A stretch of DNA of 64,000 bases from an uncultured Pelagibacteraceae bacterium (GTDB taxonomy: Bacteria; Pseudomonadota; Alphaproteobacteria; Pelagibacterales; Pelagibacteraceae): assembly GCA_902524235.1 (NCBI GenBank), contig CABZCF010000002.1:62001-126000 (forward strand), in the 5' to 3' direction. The translations under genes were made by a program, and so were the position numbers. Numbering within the stretch: position 1 is the first letter of the stretch; the number at the start of each line of letters is the position of its first letter. Under the pieces are notes generated by a model. That model had not been told where the DNA came from. It made no database searches and saw nothing but the letters and a program-made list of their open reading frames with translations. Positions 10,779 to 21,459 of this stretch are shown here, piece after piece.

Positions 10779-11671
10779 TGACAGATTTTAAATTTAATAA
10801 ATTTTATAAGACTGGAAATATTTTATCCATAATATTAGTTTTCATTTCTGTAATTTTTCTATCGTTTAAGGGTTTAAATTATGGTGTAGACTTTAAAGGT
10901 GGAACTCTAATAGAATTAAGAATAACAGATAAAAATTATAATATAACAAATGTAAGAGATGTATTTAATAGTTTAAATTTAAAAGGTGTATCAGTAAAAA
11001 AGTTCGGTAATGAAACAGATTACATTATAAAATTTCAAACTGAGGATTTAAATAATCCAAATTTTATAAATAATATCAAATCCAATATTGAGAAAAAAAA
11101 TGGAAATATTTTTGAATATAGAAGGGTTGAAAATGTTGGTCCTAAAGTTAGTAAAGAACTTCTAAAATCTGGAATAATTGCCATCTCTTTATCACTTCTT
11201 GCGATGTTAATTTATATATGGATTAGGTTTGAGTGGCAGTTTAGTTTGGGTGCTATATTAGCATTATTTCATGATGTGATTTTAACACTAGGTATTTTCT
11301 CAATTTTTTCATTAGAAATTAACCTGTCAATCGTAGCAGCCGTTCTTACTATTGTTGGATATTCTATGAACGATACTGTAGTCATATATGATAGAGTTAG
11401 GGACAACTTAAAAAAATATTCGGATATAAAAATTTATGAACTATCAAATATTTCAATAAATGAAACTTTATCAAGAACAATTATTACATCTGTGACAACC
11501 TTATTGGCATTATTTTCAATTTTCTTTTTTGGTGGAGCTATATTAAAAGGATTTTCTTTGGCAATGATACTTGGAGTTATATTTGGAACATATTCATCTA
11601 TTTATATTGCCTGTCCTTTATTGGTAAATCTTAAAGTTACACAAAAAACGATCTTAAAAGAGGATAAATAG
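10778..11671 (+). CDS. secF: Protein translocase subunit SecF
   Basis: GLNYGVDFKGGTLIELR; follows secD. Confidence 0.97.
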   Translation: MTDFKFNKFYKTGNILSIILVFISVIFLSFKGLNYGVDFKGGTLIELRITDKNYNITNVRDVFNSLNLKGVSVKKFGNETDYIIKFQTEDLNNPNFINNIKSNIEKKNGNIFEYRRVENVGPKVSKELLKSGIIAISLSLLAMLIYIWIRFEWQFSLGAILALFHDVILTLGIFSIFSLEINLSIVAAVLTIVGYSMNDTVVIYDRVRDNLKKYSDIKIYELSNISINETLSRTIITSVTTLLALFSIFFFGGAILKGFSLAMILGVIFGTYSSIYIACPLLVNLKVTQKTILKEDK

Positions 11672-11672
11672 T

Positions 11673-14585
11673 TTAAGCAATTTTTTTAACTTTGCCATTA
11701 AGCAAAGGTTTTAAATATTGACCAGTGTAGCTATCCTTAACATTAGCGACATCTTCAGGTTTGCCTTCTGCTATGATATTGCCACCCTTTACACCACCAT
11801 CTGGACCCATATCTACTATATAATCTGCAGTTTTTATTACATCTAGATTATGCTCTATTACCACCACCGTATTACCTGTGGCAACAAATGTATGAAGAAT
11901 CTCTAATAGTTTCTTAATATCGTGCTGGTGCAGCCCAGTCGTGGGCTCATCTAAAATATACATTGTCCTACCAGTTGACCTTTTGGATAATTCTTTGGCA
12001 AGCTTAATTCTTTGAGCTTCACCCCCAGATAGAGTGGTCGCCTGTTGTCCAATTTTTATATAGCCCAAACCTACTTTTTTAAGTGTTAACAACTTACTTC
12101 TAATGTTTGAAATATTCTCAAAAAAATCGCAACCTTCCTCTACTGTCATGTTTAAAACATCCGCTATACTTTTATCTTTAAATTTTATTTCTAAAGTTTC
12201 TCTATTATATCTGCTTCCTTTACATTCATCACAAGTTATATAAACATCTGGTAAAAAATGCATTTCATAGGTTATTACACCATCACCTTCGCAGGCTTCA
12301 CATCTCCCACCTTTAACATTAAATGAAAATCTTCCTGGTTTGTAACCACGGCTTTTAGATTCTGGTAAATTTGTAAACCAATCTCTTATTGGACCAAATG
12401 CTCCTGTATATGTTGCAGGATTTGATCTAGGTGTTCTACCAATCGGTGATTGGTCTATATCAATAATTTTATCTATTAATTCCATGCCTTTTAAACCCCT
12501 AAAGGGCTTAGGTATTTTTCTAGATTTATTATTATTTAAACTTAAATTTAAAGCATTATATAATGTTTGTAGAACTAGTGTTGATTTACCACTACCAGAA
12601 ACACCAGTAACGCATGTAAATGTTCCAAATGGAATTTTTAAATTAACATTATTCAAGTTATTGCCACTAGCACTCAAGATTTGTAAAAATCTTCCATTTT
12701 TTGCTAATCTTCTTTTTTTTGGGATTGGAATATAAAATTTATTTGATAAATATTTTCCAGTTATGCTGTCTGCATTTAAAAGTTCTTCGTATGATCCTTC
12801 AGCAACAACCTTTCCACCATTATGACCTGCCTCAGGACCAAGGTCTATAATGTGATCTGCATTTTCCATAGTTTCAGTATCGTGTTCAACAACTACAACT
12901 GTATTTCCAAGATCACGTAATCTTTTTAAGGCATTTATCAATTTAACATTATCCTTTTGATGTAAACCTATAGACGGTTCGTCAAGAACATACAAAACAC
13001 CAGTCAAACCTGATCCTATTTGTGACGCTAACCTAATTCTTTGTGACTCTCCACCTGATAAAGTCCCTGACTCTCTTGATAAGGTTAAATAATCTAATCC
13101 AACGTTTAATAAAAAATCGAGTCTTTCATTTATTTCCTTTAAAATATGTTCAGCAATTTTTAATTGTCTTTGATCAAGTTTAAGTTGTAAAGAGTTGAAC
13201 CATTTTTTTGCTTCATAAATAGATTTCTCTGTAACTTGACTTATATTTAGATTATCAATTTTTACACACAACGCCTCTTCTTTTAATCTTTGACCATTAC
13301 ATTTGTCACAATTTGTATCAGATTGATATTGTGAAATTTCATCTCTTTTCCATTCGCTATCAGTTTCAAGATACCTTCTCTCAAGATTGTTAATTACACC
13401 TTCAAAAGTTTTTTTATGTGAATACTTTTCATAACCATCGTCATAGGAAAATTTTATTTCATCATCATCAGATCCAAATAGTATTATATCTCTTATTTTT
13501 TTAGATAATTTGTTCCATTTTTCATCTAAGGAAAAGTTATAATGTTTTGCAAGGGATGCTAATGTTTGCGCATAATATAAAGTAGTTGTTTTTGCCCACG
13601 GTTCAATTGCACCATCTGCAATAGATTTTTTCTCATTAGGCACTACAAGTTTTGGATCAACGTTTAGTTTTATACCTATTCCATCACATTCCTCGCAAGC
13701 ACCATACGGACTATTGAAAGAAAAAAGTCTTGGTTCAATTTCTTCGATTGTAAAACCACTTTCTGGACAAGCAAATTTAGTTGAAAATATTAATTTTTCG
13801 ATCTTTCTAAATTTTTTTGGTAATGTTTCATTTTCATACTCAACAAAAAGCAGACCATTAGCTAAATTAACAGAGGTTTCAATACTTTCAGCTAATCTGT
13901 TTCCCATTGAAGAGTTCAAAACTATTCTGTCTACTAAAATAGATATGTCGTGTTTTAATTTTTTATTAAGTTCAGGAACTTTTTCGATATCATATAGAAT
14001 ATTATCTATTTTTATTTTTCTAAAACCCCTTTTTTTAAAACCTAAAATGTCCTTTTTATATTCTCCCTTTCTACCTCTTACTACTGGTGCATATAAGTAA
14101 ATAGTAGATTTTTTTGGAAGCATTTTAACTTTATCAACTATTTGAGATATAGTCTGTGATACTATAGGTTTTCCTGTAAAAGGAGAAAAAGGTATCCCTG
14201 CTCTTGCATACAAAACTCTCATATAATCATAAACCTCAGTAACCGTAGCAACTGTTGATCTTGGATTTTTAGGTGCGTTTTTTTGTTCAATTGAAATTGC
14301 TGGACTCAAACCCTCTATCATATCGACATTAGGCTTTTTCATTTTATCCAAAAACTGTCTTGCATATGCCGATAAACTTTCTACATATCTTCTTTGTCCC
14401 TCAGCATAAATAGTGTCAAATGCTAGAGATGATTTTCCTGATCCAGAGATTCCTGTAATTACTACAAATTTATCTTTTGGGACCTCAACAGAGACATTCT
14501 TAAGATTGTGTTCTTTTGCCCCCTTAATAACTATCTTTTTTTGCATAATTTGTTGTTGCTTTAAAATAATAAAATCAATATTCAA
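11673..14585 (-). CDS. uvrA: Excinuclease ABC subunit A (likely true start MQKKIVIKG at 14546)
   Basis: Two Walker/ABC domains, Zn-finger CxxC motifs, [15 protein letters not shown]. Confidence 0.98.
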   Translation of the reverse strand: MNIDFIILKQQQIMQKKIVIKGAKEHNLKNVSVEVPKDKFVVITGISGSGKSSLAFDTIYAEGQRRYVESLSAYARQFLDKMKKPNVDMIEGLSPAISIEQKNAPKNPRSTVATVTEVYDYMRVLYARAGIPFSPFTGKPIVSQTISQIVDKVKMLPKKSTIYLYAPVVRGRKGEYKKDILGFKKRGFRKIKIDNILYDIEKVPELNKKLKHDISILVDRIVLNSSMGNRLAESIETSVNLANGLLFVEYENETLPKKFRKIEKLIFSTKFACPESGFTIEEIEPRLFSFNSPYGACEECDGIGIKLNVDPKLVVPNEKKSIADGAIEPWAKTTTLYYAQTLASLAKHYNFSLDEKWNKLSKKIRDIILFGSDDDEIKFSYDDGYEKYSHKKTFEGVINNLERRYLETDSEWKRDEISQYQSDTNCDKCNGQRLKEEALCVKIDNLNISQVTEKSIYEAKKWFNSLQLKLDQRQLKIAEHILKEINERLDFLLNVGLDYLTLSRESGTLSGGESQRIRLASQIGSGLTGVLYVLDEPSIGLHQKDNVKLINALKRLRDLGNTVVVVEHDTETMENADHIIDLGPEAGHNGGKVVAEGSYEELLNADSITGKYLSNKFYIPIPKKRRLAKNGRFLQILSASGNNLNNVNLKIPFGTFTCVTGVSGSGKSTLVLQTLYNALNLSLNNNKSRKIPKPFRGLKGMELIDKIIDIDQSPIGRTPRSNPATYTGAFGPIRDWFTNLPESKSRGYKPGRFSFNVKGGRCEACEGDGVITYEMHFLPDVYITCDECKGSRYNRETLEIKFKDKSIADVLNMTVEEGCDFFENISNIRSKLLTLKKVGLGYIKIGQQATTLSGGEAQRIKLAKELSKRSTGRTMYILDEPTTGLHQHDIKKLLEILHTFVATGNTVVVIEHNLDVIKTADYIVDMGPDGGVKGGNIIAEGKPEDVANVKDSYTGQYLKPLLNGKVKKIA

Positions 14586-14635
14586 GTAAAATTGTGTTAT
14601 ATTAAAAAAATATCAATAATACATTTTAAAATATT

Positions 14636-15082
14636 ATGGCAGGAAGTCTAAATAAAGTTTTATTAATCGGGCGATTAGGCGCAGATCCTGAGATAAAACA
14701 GATGGTAAATGGTAAAAGTGTAGCAAGGTTAAGTCTAGCAACTAGCCAATCCTGGAAGGATAAAAGCTCCGGCGAAAAAAAAGAAAAAACCGAGTGGCAT
14801 AGAGTGGTTGTATTTAATGAGGGTTTAGTCAATGTTGTACAACAATATTTAAAAAAAGGTGCACAAGTTTATATCGAAGGTCAAATTTCAACCAGGAAAT
14901 GGAAAGACGAGCAAAGTGGTCAGGATAAATATTCTACTGAAATAATTATTCAAGGTTATAACTCGTCATTGACTATGCTTGGTGGATCTAACAATTTGCA
15001 ATCCCAGTATAGTCAAAATTCATCCCCAATTGAAGATACATCGCAAATTCCTTCAGAGTTAGATGATGATATTCCTTTTTAA
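14636..15082 (+). CDS. ssb: Single-stranded DNA-binding protein
   Basis: [21 protein letters not shown]...; C-terminal acidic DDDIPF tip. Confidence 0.98.
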   Translation: MAGSLNKVLLIGRLGADPEIKQMVNGKSVARLSLATSQSWKDKSSGEKKEKTEWHRVVVFNEGLVNVVQQYLKKGAQVYIEGQISTRKWKDEQSGQDKYSTEIIIQGYNSSLTMLGGSNNLQSQYSQNSSPIEDTSQIPSELDDDIPF

Positions 15083-15085
15083 TAA

Positions 15086-17680
15086 ATGCAAGATTCAGAA
15101 ATTTTAAAAAACAAAAATACTAAACAAATTACAATGTATGATGAAATGAGTTCATCATATCTGTCTTACGCTATGAGCGTGATTGTTAGTAGAGCTCTTC
15201 CAGATGTAAGAGATGGTTTAAAACCTGTACATAGAAGGATCTTATATGCCATGTACAAAGGTGGTTTTGATTGGTCTAAACAATTTAGAAAATCTGCAAG
15301 AGTTGTTGGAGATGTTATAGGTAAATATCATCCTCATGGTGATCAAGCTGTTTATGATGCACTTGTAAGAATGGTTCAAGATTTTTCAATGAGTTTACCA
15401 TTAATTGACGGTCAGGGTAATTTTGGATCTGTAGATGGTGATCCGGCTGCAGCAATGAGATATACCGAGACTAAATTAGCCAAAGTTTCTCAACATTTAA
15501 TTGATGATATTGAAAAGCAAGTGGTTCATTTTAAAAGTAACTATGATGAAACTGAAAAAGAGCCAGAAGTTCTACCATCTCAATTTCCAAATATATTGGT
15601 AAATGGTGCAGGAGGTATTGCAGTAGGTATGGCAACAAGTATACCGCCTCATAATCTTAAGGAAGTAATTAATGGCACTTTGGCTTTTATCGAAAATAAA
15701 AAAGTAGATAAAAAAACTACTCTAAAACAATTAATGCAGCATATTAAAGGACCAGATTTTCCAACAAAGGGTATAATTATTGGACAGCAAGCTATTAAAG
15801 AAGGCTATGACAAAGGCAAGGCATCTTCTTCATTTAAAATAAGAGGAAATATCGATATAGAACAAGTGAAAGCTGGTAGAGAAAGATTAGTAATATCTTC
15901 TATACCCTACCAAGTAAATAAATCAATTTTAACAGAAAAGATTGCACAATTAGTAAGAGAAAAAAAAATTGAGGGAATAAAAGATATTAGAGATGAATCT
16001 AATAGCGAAGGAATCCGACTAGTCATAGATTTACGAAATGGTGTAGAACCAGAAACAATAAAAAGACTTTTATACAAAAATACTTCAATTGAAAGCTCTT
16101 TTGGATTTAATATGTTGGCAATAGTTGCTGGTAAACCTGAGCAATGTGGTTTAGTAAAATTCTTAGATCATTTTTTAAATTTTAGGGAAGACGTTGTATT
16201 AAAAAAAACAAAATTTGAATTAGAAAAGGCTGAAAACAGATCACATATTTTGATTGGTCTATCTGTTTCAGTTGAGAACATAGATAAAATAATTAAAATT
16301 ATAAGATCTTCAAAAAATCCTGACGAAGCAAAAACATCCTTGTTAAAAATAAATTTTAATATTAATAAATCTCGAAATTTAATAAAGCTTGTTGATGCTA
16401 AGAATAATAAACCAAAATATACATTTTCTGAAAAACAAGTTGAATCTATTTTAGAATTAAAACTACAAAAATTAACTGCTCTTGGAATAAATGAGATTGA
16501 GGTGGAATTAAAAAAATTAGCTGCTCTTATTTCTCATTATAAAAAAATTATAAATTCAAAGAAAGAATTATTAAATGTTATCAAAGATGAATTAGTAAAT
16601 ATTAGAGATAAATATGGAACTGATAGAAGAACGATTATTGATACAAGAGATATTAATTCAGTACTAAATTATAATATTGAAGAAACTATACAAAAAGAGG
16701 CAGTGCTTATAACTGTAACTTTAAAAGGATATATAAAAAGAGGCTCACTTAGCAATGTAAAACAGCAAAAAAGAGGTGGAAAAGGTAAAACTGGAATTAA
16801 AACCAGGGAAGAAGACTCGGTCATTCAAACCCTATCTGTAGATACCCATACATCTGTATTATTTTTCTCAAATGAAGGATTTGTTTATAAAATAAAGGCC
16901 TGGAAAATACCAGAGGGCTCCGCAATTTCTCGAGGTAAATCTCTTTTTAATATTCTGCCGTTGAGAAATCATCAATCTATTAGTTCAATTATGCCTTTAC
17001 CTAATGATATTACTGATACTAAAGGTATGCATATCATATTTGCGACTAGTAAGGGTAAAATTAGAAAAAATAGCCTTGATGATTTTTCTTTAATTAATGC
17101 ATCTGGAAAAATAGCTATGAAATTAGATACAGATGATAAAATTGTTGGAGTTAAAATTTGCAATGATGATCAAGATATCGTTTTAAATACCAAACTTGGA
17201 AAATGTATAAGATTTGAATCTAAAAAACTCAGAATTTTTAAGGGCAGATCCTCAAAAGGTATAAGGGGTATTAATTTATCAAATAATGACAGCGTAGTTT
17301 CATTATCAATAGTTGATAAATTAAAAAAATCTAATGGTAACAATAATACAAATAACACCAATGGCCAAAACTATATGCTATCAATCACGGAAAATGGATA
17401 CGGTAAAAGAACGTCTCAAAAAGACTTTAGATTAACAAATCGAGGTGGAAAAGGGATTATAGGGATTGTTAATTCAAAAAGAAATGGAAATACTACATCT
17501 TCATTTCCTGTGTTTGAAGGTGACGAAATTGTTATATCAACTAACAAGGGCCGAATAATTCGTACATCAGTAAAAGAAATAAGAATTGCTGGGAGAAACA
17601 CGCAAGGGGTAAGAATAATTAAATTATCCGGGGATGAAAAAGTTGTCTCTGCTTTTAAAATAGATGATAATCTACTTTAA
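15086..17680 (+). CDS. gyrA: DNA gyrase subunit A
   Basis: [30 protein letters not shown] active-site region. Confidence 0.97.
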   Translation: MQDSEILKNKNTKQITMYDEMSSSYLSYAMSVIVSRALPDVRDGLKPVHRRILYAMYKGGFDWSKQFRKSARVVGDVIGKYHPHGDQAVYDALVRMVQDFSMSLPLIDGQGNFGSVDGDPAAAMRYTETKLAKVSQHLIDDIEKQVVHFKSNYDETEKEPEVLPSQFPNILVNGAGGIAVGMATSIPPHNLKEVINGTLAFIENKKVDKKTTLKQLMQHIKGPDFPTKGIIIGQQAIKEGYDKGKASSSFKIRGNIDIEQVKAGRERLVISSIPYQVNKSILTEKIAQLVREKKIEGIKDIRDESNSEGIRLVIDLRNGVEPETIKRLLYKNTSIESSFGFNMLAIVAGKPEQCGLVKFLDHFLNFREDVVLKKTKFELEKAENRSHILIGLSVSVENIDKIIKIIRSSKNPDEAKTSLLKINFNINKSRNLIKLVDAKNNKPKYTFSEKQVESILELKLQKLTALGINEIEVELKKLAALISHYKKIINSKKELLNVIKDELVNIRDKYGTDRRTIIDTRDINSVLNYNIEETIQKEAVLITVTLKGYIKRGSLSNVKQQKRGGKGKTGIKTREEDSVIQTLSVDTHTSVLFFSNEGFVYKIKAWKIPEGSAISRGKSLFNILPLRNHQSISSIMPLPNDITDTKGMHIIFATSKGKIRKNSLDDFSLINASGKIAMKLDTDDKIVGVKICNDDQDIVLNTKLGKCIRFESKKLRIFKGRSSKGIRGINLSNNDSVVSLSIVDKLKKSNGNNNTNNTNGQNYMLSITENGYGKRTSQKDFRLTNRGGKGIIGIVNSKRNGNTTSSFPVFEGDEIVISTNKGRIIRTSVKEIRIAGRNTQGVRIIKLSGDEKVVSAFKIDDNLL

Positions 17681-18183
17681 TGAAAAAAACAGCAATTTAT
17701 CCTGGAACTTTTGATCCCATTACATTTGGTCATATAGATGTAATTAAAAAATCTTTAAAAATTGTAGATAAACTAATTGTTGCTGTCTCTAATGGTAGCT
17801 CTAAGAAATATCTATTTAATTCAAATGAACGAGTTCAAATAATTAAAAAAGCATTATTTAAAGATCTAAAAAACGACCAAAAACGAATTAAAGTTATTAC
17901 ATTTAATAACCTAACAACCTCTTTGTGTAAAAAATACAATTCTACTTTAATATTAAGAGGATTAAGAGCAGTTTCAGACTTTGAATATGAGTTTCAATTA
18001 GCGGGTATGAATAGAAAACTTAATCAAAAAATTGAAACTATATTTTTAATGTCTGATGTTGAAAATCAAATTATTTCTTCAAGATTCGTTAAAGAAATAG
18101 CAGAATTAAAAGGAGATTTAAAAAAATTTACAACTATAAATACAATCAAAGCATTAAAGAATAAATATGATGAAAATAAATAA
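17680..18183 (+). CDS. coaD: Pantetheine-phosphate adenylyltransferase
   Basis: AIYPGTFDPITFGHIDVI; RGLRAVSDFEYE. Confidence 0.97.
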   Translation: MKKTAIYPGTFDPITFGHIDVIKKSLKIVDKLIVAVSNGSSKKYLFNSNERVQIIKKALFKDLKNDQKRIKVITFNNLTTSLCKKYNSTLILRGLRAVSDFEYEFQLAGMNRKLNQKIETIFLMSDVENQIISSRFVKEIAELKGDLKKFTTINTIKALKNKYDENK

Positions 18184-18727
18184 AATTATATTAATATTTT
18201 TTTTAATATTACAAACAAACTCAATAGCAAAGGAGAATATTATGATATTAAAACTTAAAGATGGTGAAGTTAAGATAGAGCTATTTAAAGACAATGCCCC
18301 AAACCATGTAGAGAGAATTAAAAAATTAGCGAATGATGGTAATTATGATGGTGTTGTTTTTCATAGAGTTATAGATGGATTTATGGCACAAACCGGTGAC
18401 GTAAAATTTGGAAACTCTAATAATAATGATTTTGATTTAAATAGAGCAGGCATGGGTGGCTCTAATTTACCTGATTTAAAATCTGAATTTAATAATTTGC
18501 CACACGATAGAGGAACATTGTCTATGGCTAGATCTTCCGATCCAAATAGTGCAAATAGCCAATTTTTTATTTGTTTTGAACCCGCACCATTTCTAGATAG
18601 ACAATATACTGTTTTTGGTAAAGTTATCAGTGGTATGGAATATGTAGATAAAATTAAAAGAGGCGACTCAAATAATAATGGTTCAGTAAAAGATCCAGAC
18701 AAAATAATTAGCTTTAGATCTGAATAA
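18167..18727 (+). CDS. Peptidylprolyl isomerase, cyclophilin type
   Basis: VVFHRVIDGFMAQTGD, SMARSSDPNSANSQFFIC. Confidence 0.95.
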   Translation: MMKINKIILIFFLILQTNSIAKENIMILKLKDGEVKIELFKDNAPNHVERIKKLANDGNYDGVVFHRVIDGFMAQTGDVKFGNSNNNDFDLNRAGMGGSNLPDLKSEFNNLPHDRGTLSMARSSDPNSANSQFFICFEPAPFLDRQYTVFGKVISGMEYVDKIKRGDSNNNGSVKDPDKIISFRSE

Positions 18728-18736
18728 TATTTTTAA

Positions 18737-19849
18737 ATGGCATTAAAAAAATTTACTTTTAATGTTGTAAAAAATGACGGTTACGCAAGATTAGGAAAAA
18801 TTACTACTCATAGAGGCCCAATAGACACTCCTGCATTTATGCCTGTCGGCACACAAGGCACTGTTAAAGGAACATTCATAAAAGATATTGAGAAGACAGG
18901 GAGCCAAATTATTTTATCAAACACTTATCATTTAATGATTAGACCAGGTGTCAAAAGAGTCAAAAAATTTGGTGGCCTTCACAAATATATTAATTGTAGG
19001 CTTCCAATTTTGACTGACTCTGGAGGATATCAGATTATGTCACTTTCTAGATTAAATAAAATAGACAGAAAAAAGGGCGCAATTTTTAATTCTCACATAG
19101 ACGGTTCAAAATTTATATTAAGTCCTGAGGAAAGCATTAATATCCAAAAAAAACTAAATTCAGATATAGTAATGGTTCTTGATGAATGTCCTAAAAAAAA
19201 TTTAAATTATAAATTTATCCAGAAATCAGTTGAACTATCTTCACACTGGGCTGCAAGATCAAAAAAAGCATTTGGCATAAATAAACATAAGGCTTTATTT
19301 GGAATAGTTCAAGGTGGTCTTTTCAAAGATTTAAGATTGAAATCATTAAATGATTTAAAAAAAATTGGTTTTGATGGATATGCTATAGGTGGTCTTGCTG
19401 TTGGCGATACCCAATATGAAATGTTTAGTGTACTTGATGATTTAAAAAAATATATGCCCAAAGATAAACCAAGGTATTTAATGGGAGTAGGAACCCCATC
19501 AGATATTTTAGGTGCAGTTAAAAGAGGTATTGATATGTTCGATTGTGTATTACCAACAAGATCAGGTAGAACTGGTTTAGCTTTTACTTGGAACGGACGT
19601 GTACATATACGGAATGCAAAATATAAAAATGATAAAAAACCTCTTGATAGTTCTGTTAAAAAATTTGATTTAAATAAATATTCCAAAGACTACTTAAATC
19701 ATTTATTTAATACAAATGAGATGCTCGGATCAATGATTCTTACATTAAATAACATTAATTTTTATCAAGAACTTATGTTTGAGATAAGAAAGAATATCAA
19801 AAAGGGTACTTTTACTAAATTTTATAATAAATATTCGAGAAAGTTGTAA
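18737..19849 (+). CDS. tgt: tRNA-guanine transglycosylase
   Basis: ILTDSGGYQIMSL, GIVQGG, YLMGVGTPSDI. Confidence 0.97.
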   Translation: MALKKFTFNVVKNDGYARLGKITTHRGPIDTPAFMPVGTQGTVKGTFIKDIEKTGSQIILSNTYHLMIRPGVKRVKKFGGLHKYINCRLPILTDSGGYQIMSLSRLNKIDRKKGAIFNSHIDGSKFILSPEESINIQKKLNSDIVMVLDECPKKNLNYKFIQKSVELSSHWAARSKKAFGINKHKALFGIVQGGLFKDLRLKSLNDLKKIGFDGYAIGGLAVGDTQYEMFSVLDDLKKYMPKDKPRYLMGVGTPSDILGAVKRGIDMFDCVLPTRSGRTGLAFTWNGRVHIRNAKYKNDKKPLDSSVKKFDLNKYSKDYLNHLFNTNEMLGSMILTLNNINFYQELMFEIRKNIKKGTFTKFYNKYSRKL

Positions 19850-19859
19850 AATTTACACG

Positions 19860-19887
19860 TTGATAATATAAAAAAAATCACTATAAA
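19860..19887 (+). promoter_or_regulatory. Candidate sigma70-like promoter for tRNA-Lys
   Basis: TTGATA (19860-19865), 16-nt spacer, TATAAA (19882-19887), about 12 nt before the tRNA 5' end. Confidence 0.5.
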
Positions 19888-19899
19888 ACATTCTGTTGT

Positions 19900-19975
<76 letters not shown>

Positions 19976-19977
19976 AA

Positions 19978-20799
19978 TTAAATGTTTGGTGGATAATTAA
20001 TAATAACCTCATTCATCCAGTCATTAATTTGGTTAATTCTGTTACTTGATGAAGGATGTGTACTCATAAACTCTGCTGGTTCCTTTCCTTTATTTGCTTC
20101 TTTCATTCTTTCCCATATTTTAACTGTTTCTCTAATGTCATATCCTGATAAAGAGGAAAAAATCATCCCAAGGAAATCTGCTTCACTTTCTTGTTTACGA
20201 CTAAATGGATTCATTATACCTATTTGGGATAATAATCCCACTGTATCCATACCTGTTGCACGATTGACTTGAGATAATTTACCCCCAGAAAATATATCAA
20301 TTAAACTTGTACCAGTTTTAAGTAAGACACCTCTGCTTGCCCTTTCCACAGAATGTTTTGCTACAGCATGAGCAATTTCATGTCCCATTACAGCGGCAAG
20401 TCCATTAGTATTTTTTGTAATTGGTAAAATTCCTGTATAAACAGCAATTTTCCCACCAGGCATACACCATGCATTTTTAATTTTATCATTTTGAATTAAA
20501 ATATACTCCCAATCAAATCCTATTGTTGGGTCAGAAATATTTTGACTATCAAAATATTTACCTATTGAGTTCTCAATTTTTTTTCCGATTTCTTTTATTT
20601 CACCTAATTTAACCTTATCATCACTTAATTTTTCTTTTTCTTTTACTTTTTCATAAATTTTAGCCGCTTGAGCATTCAGTTTGTGCTCAGGTATTAGCTT
20701 TAGTTGTTTTCTTTCAGTAATAGGTGTAGTTGAGCAAGAATGTAGGCCAAAAGCCAAACACCCACAGCCGATATAATTTATAAATTTTCTTCTATTCAT
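19978..20799 (-). CDS. M48-family metalloprotease with twin-arginine/lipobox signal
   Basis: HEIAHAVAKHS zinc motif; N-terminus MNRRKFINYIGCGCLAFGLHSC. Confidence 0.9.
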   Translation of the reverse strand: MNRRKFINYIGCGCLAFGLHSCSTTPITERKQLKLIPEHKLNAQAAKIYEKVKEKEKLSDDKVKLGEIKEIGKKIENSIGKYFDSQNISDPTIGFDWEYILIQNDKIKNAWCMPGGKIAVYTGILPITKNTNGLAAVMGHEIAHAVAKHSVERASRGVLLKTGTSLIDIFSGGKLSQVNRATGMDTVGLLSQIGIMNPFSRKQESEADFLGMIFSSLSGYDIRETVKIWERMKEANKGKEPAEFMSTHPSSSNRINQINDWMNEVIINYPPNI

Positions 20800-20838
20800 A
20801 AAAACAATTTAATATAGTAAATATATACTAGATTTAAA

Positions 20839-21459
20839 ATGACAAAAACATTAAAAAAAAAAAGATCGTTTTTAGCAAGACTTCGTAATTATTTTATTAC
20901 TGGAATAGTAGTTTTAGTTCCAATTGGTATAACACTATATTTAACAAAATTTTTTATATCAGTATCCTCAAATTTAATACCCAAGGAGATTAATCCTAAT
21001 AGCTACTTGCCCTTTTCAATACCAGGTCTTGAAATATTGTTGTCTATCATATTTATAACAGTTATTGGTTGGTTATCTCTATCTTTTATAGGAAAAAAAA
21101 TTTTACAATTAGTCAATGAAACATTAAAAAGAATTCCCATATTAAGAACTATATATTCAGCGATCGGACAAATGACTGAAAGTTTGGCTCCAAGAAAAGG
21201 TAATAAAAAAAGTGTTGTTTTAGTAGAGTATCCAAGAAAGGGTAGCTGGGCTGTTGGATTTGCGACAAAAGATAATAAAGGTGAAATATCAAAAAAAACT
21301 AGCACAGAATTGGTAAATGTTTTTGTTCCAACTACTCCCAATCCAACCAGCGGATTTCTTTTAATGTTTCCAAAAAAAGAAATCATTTATTTAGATATGA
21401 CTTTTGAAGAGGCTTCTAAATTTATTGTTTCCGCTGGGACTTCTAACCCAAAAAACTAA
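20839..21459 (+). CDS. DUF502 family membrane protein
   Basis: FITGIVVLVPIGITLYL... SAIGQM...VLVEYPRKGSWAVGFAT. Confidence 0.88.
   Translation: MTKTLKKKRSFLARLRNYFITGIVVLVPIGITLYLTKFFISVSSNLIPKEINPNSYLPFSIPGLEILLSIIFITVIGWLSLSFIGKKILQLVNETLKRIPILRTIYSAIGQMTESLAPRKGNKKSVVLVEYPRKGSWAVGFATKDNKGEISKKTSTELVNVFVPTTPNPTSGFLLMFPKKEIIYLDMTFEEASKFIVSAGTSNPKN

Noticed and set aside
13714-14100. 128-aa plus ORF opposite uvrA
   Set aside because: Antisense shadow of uvrA.
14547-14635. LexA/SOS box in the divergent uvrA-ssb intergenic region
   Set aside because: The arrangement suggests SOS control, but no GTTC/GAAC-based box is visible in the gap.
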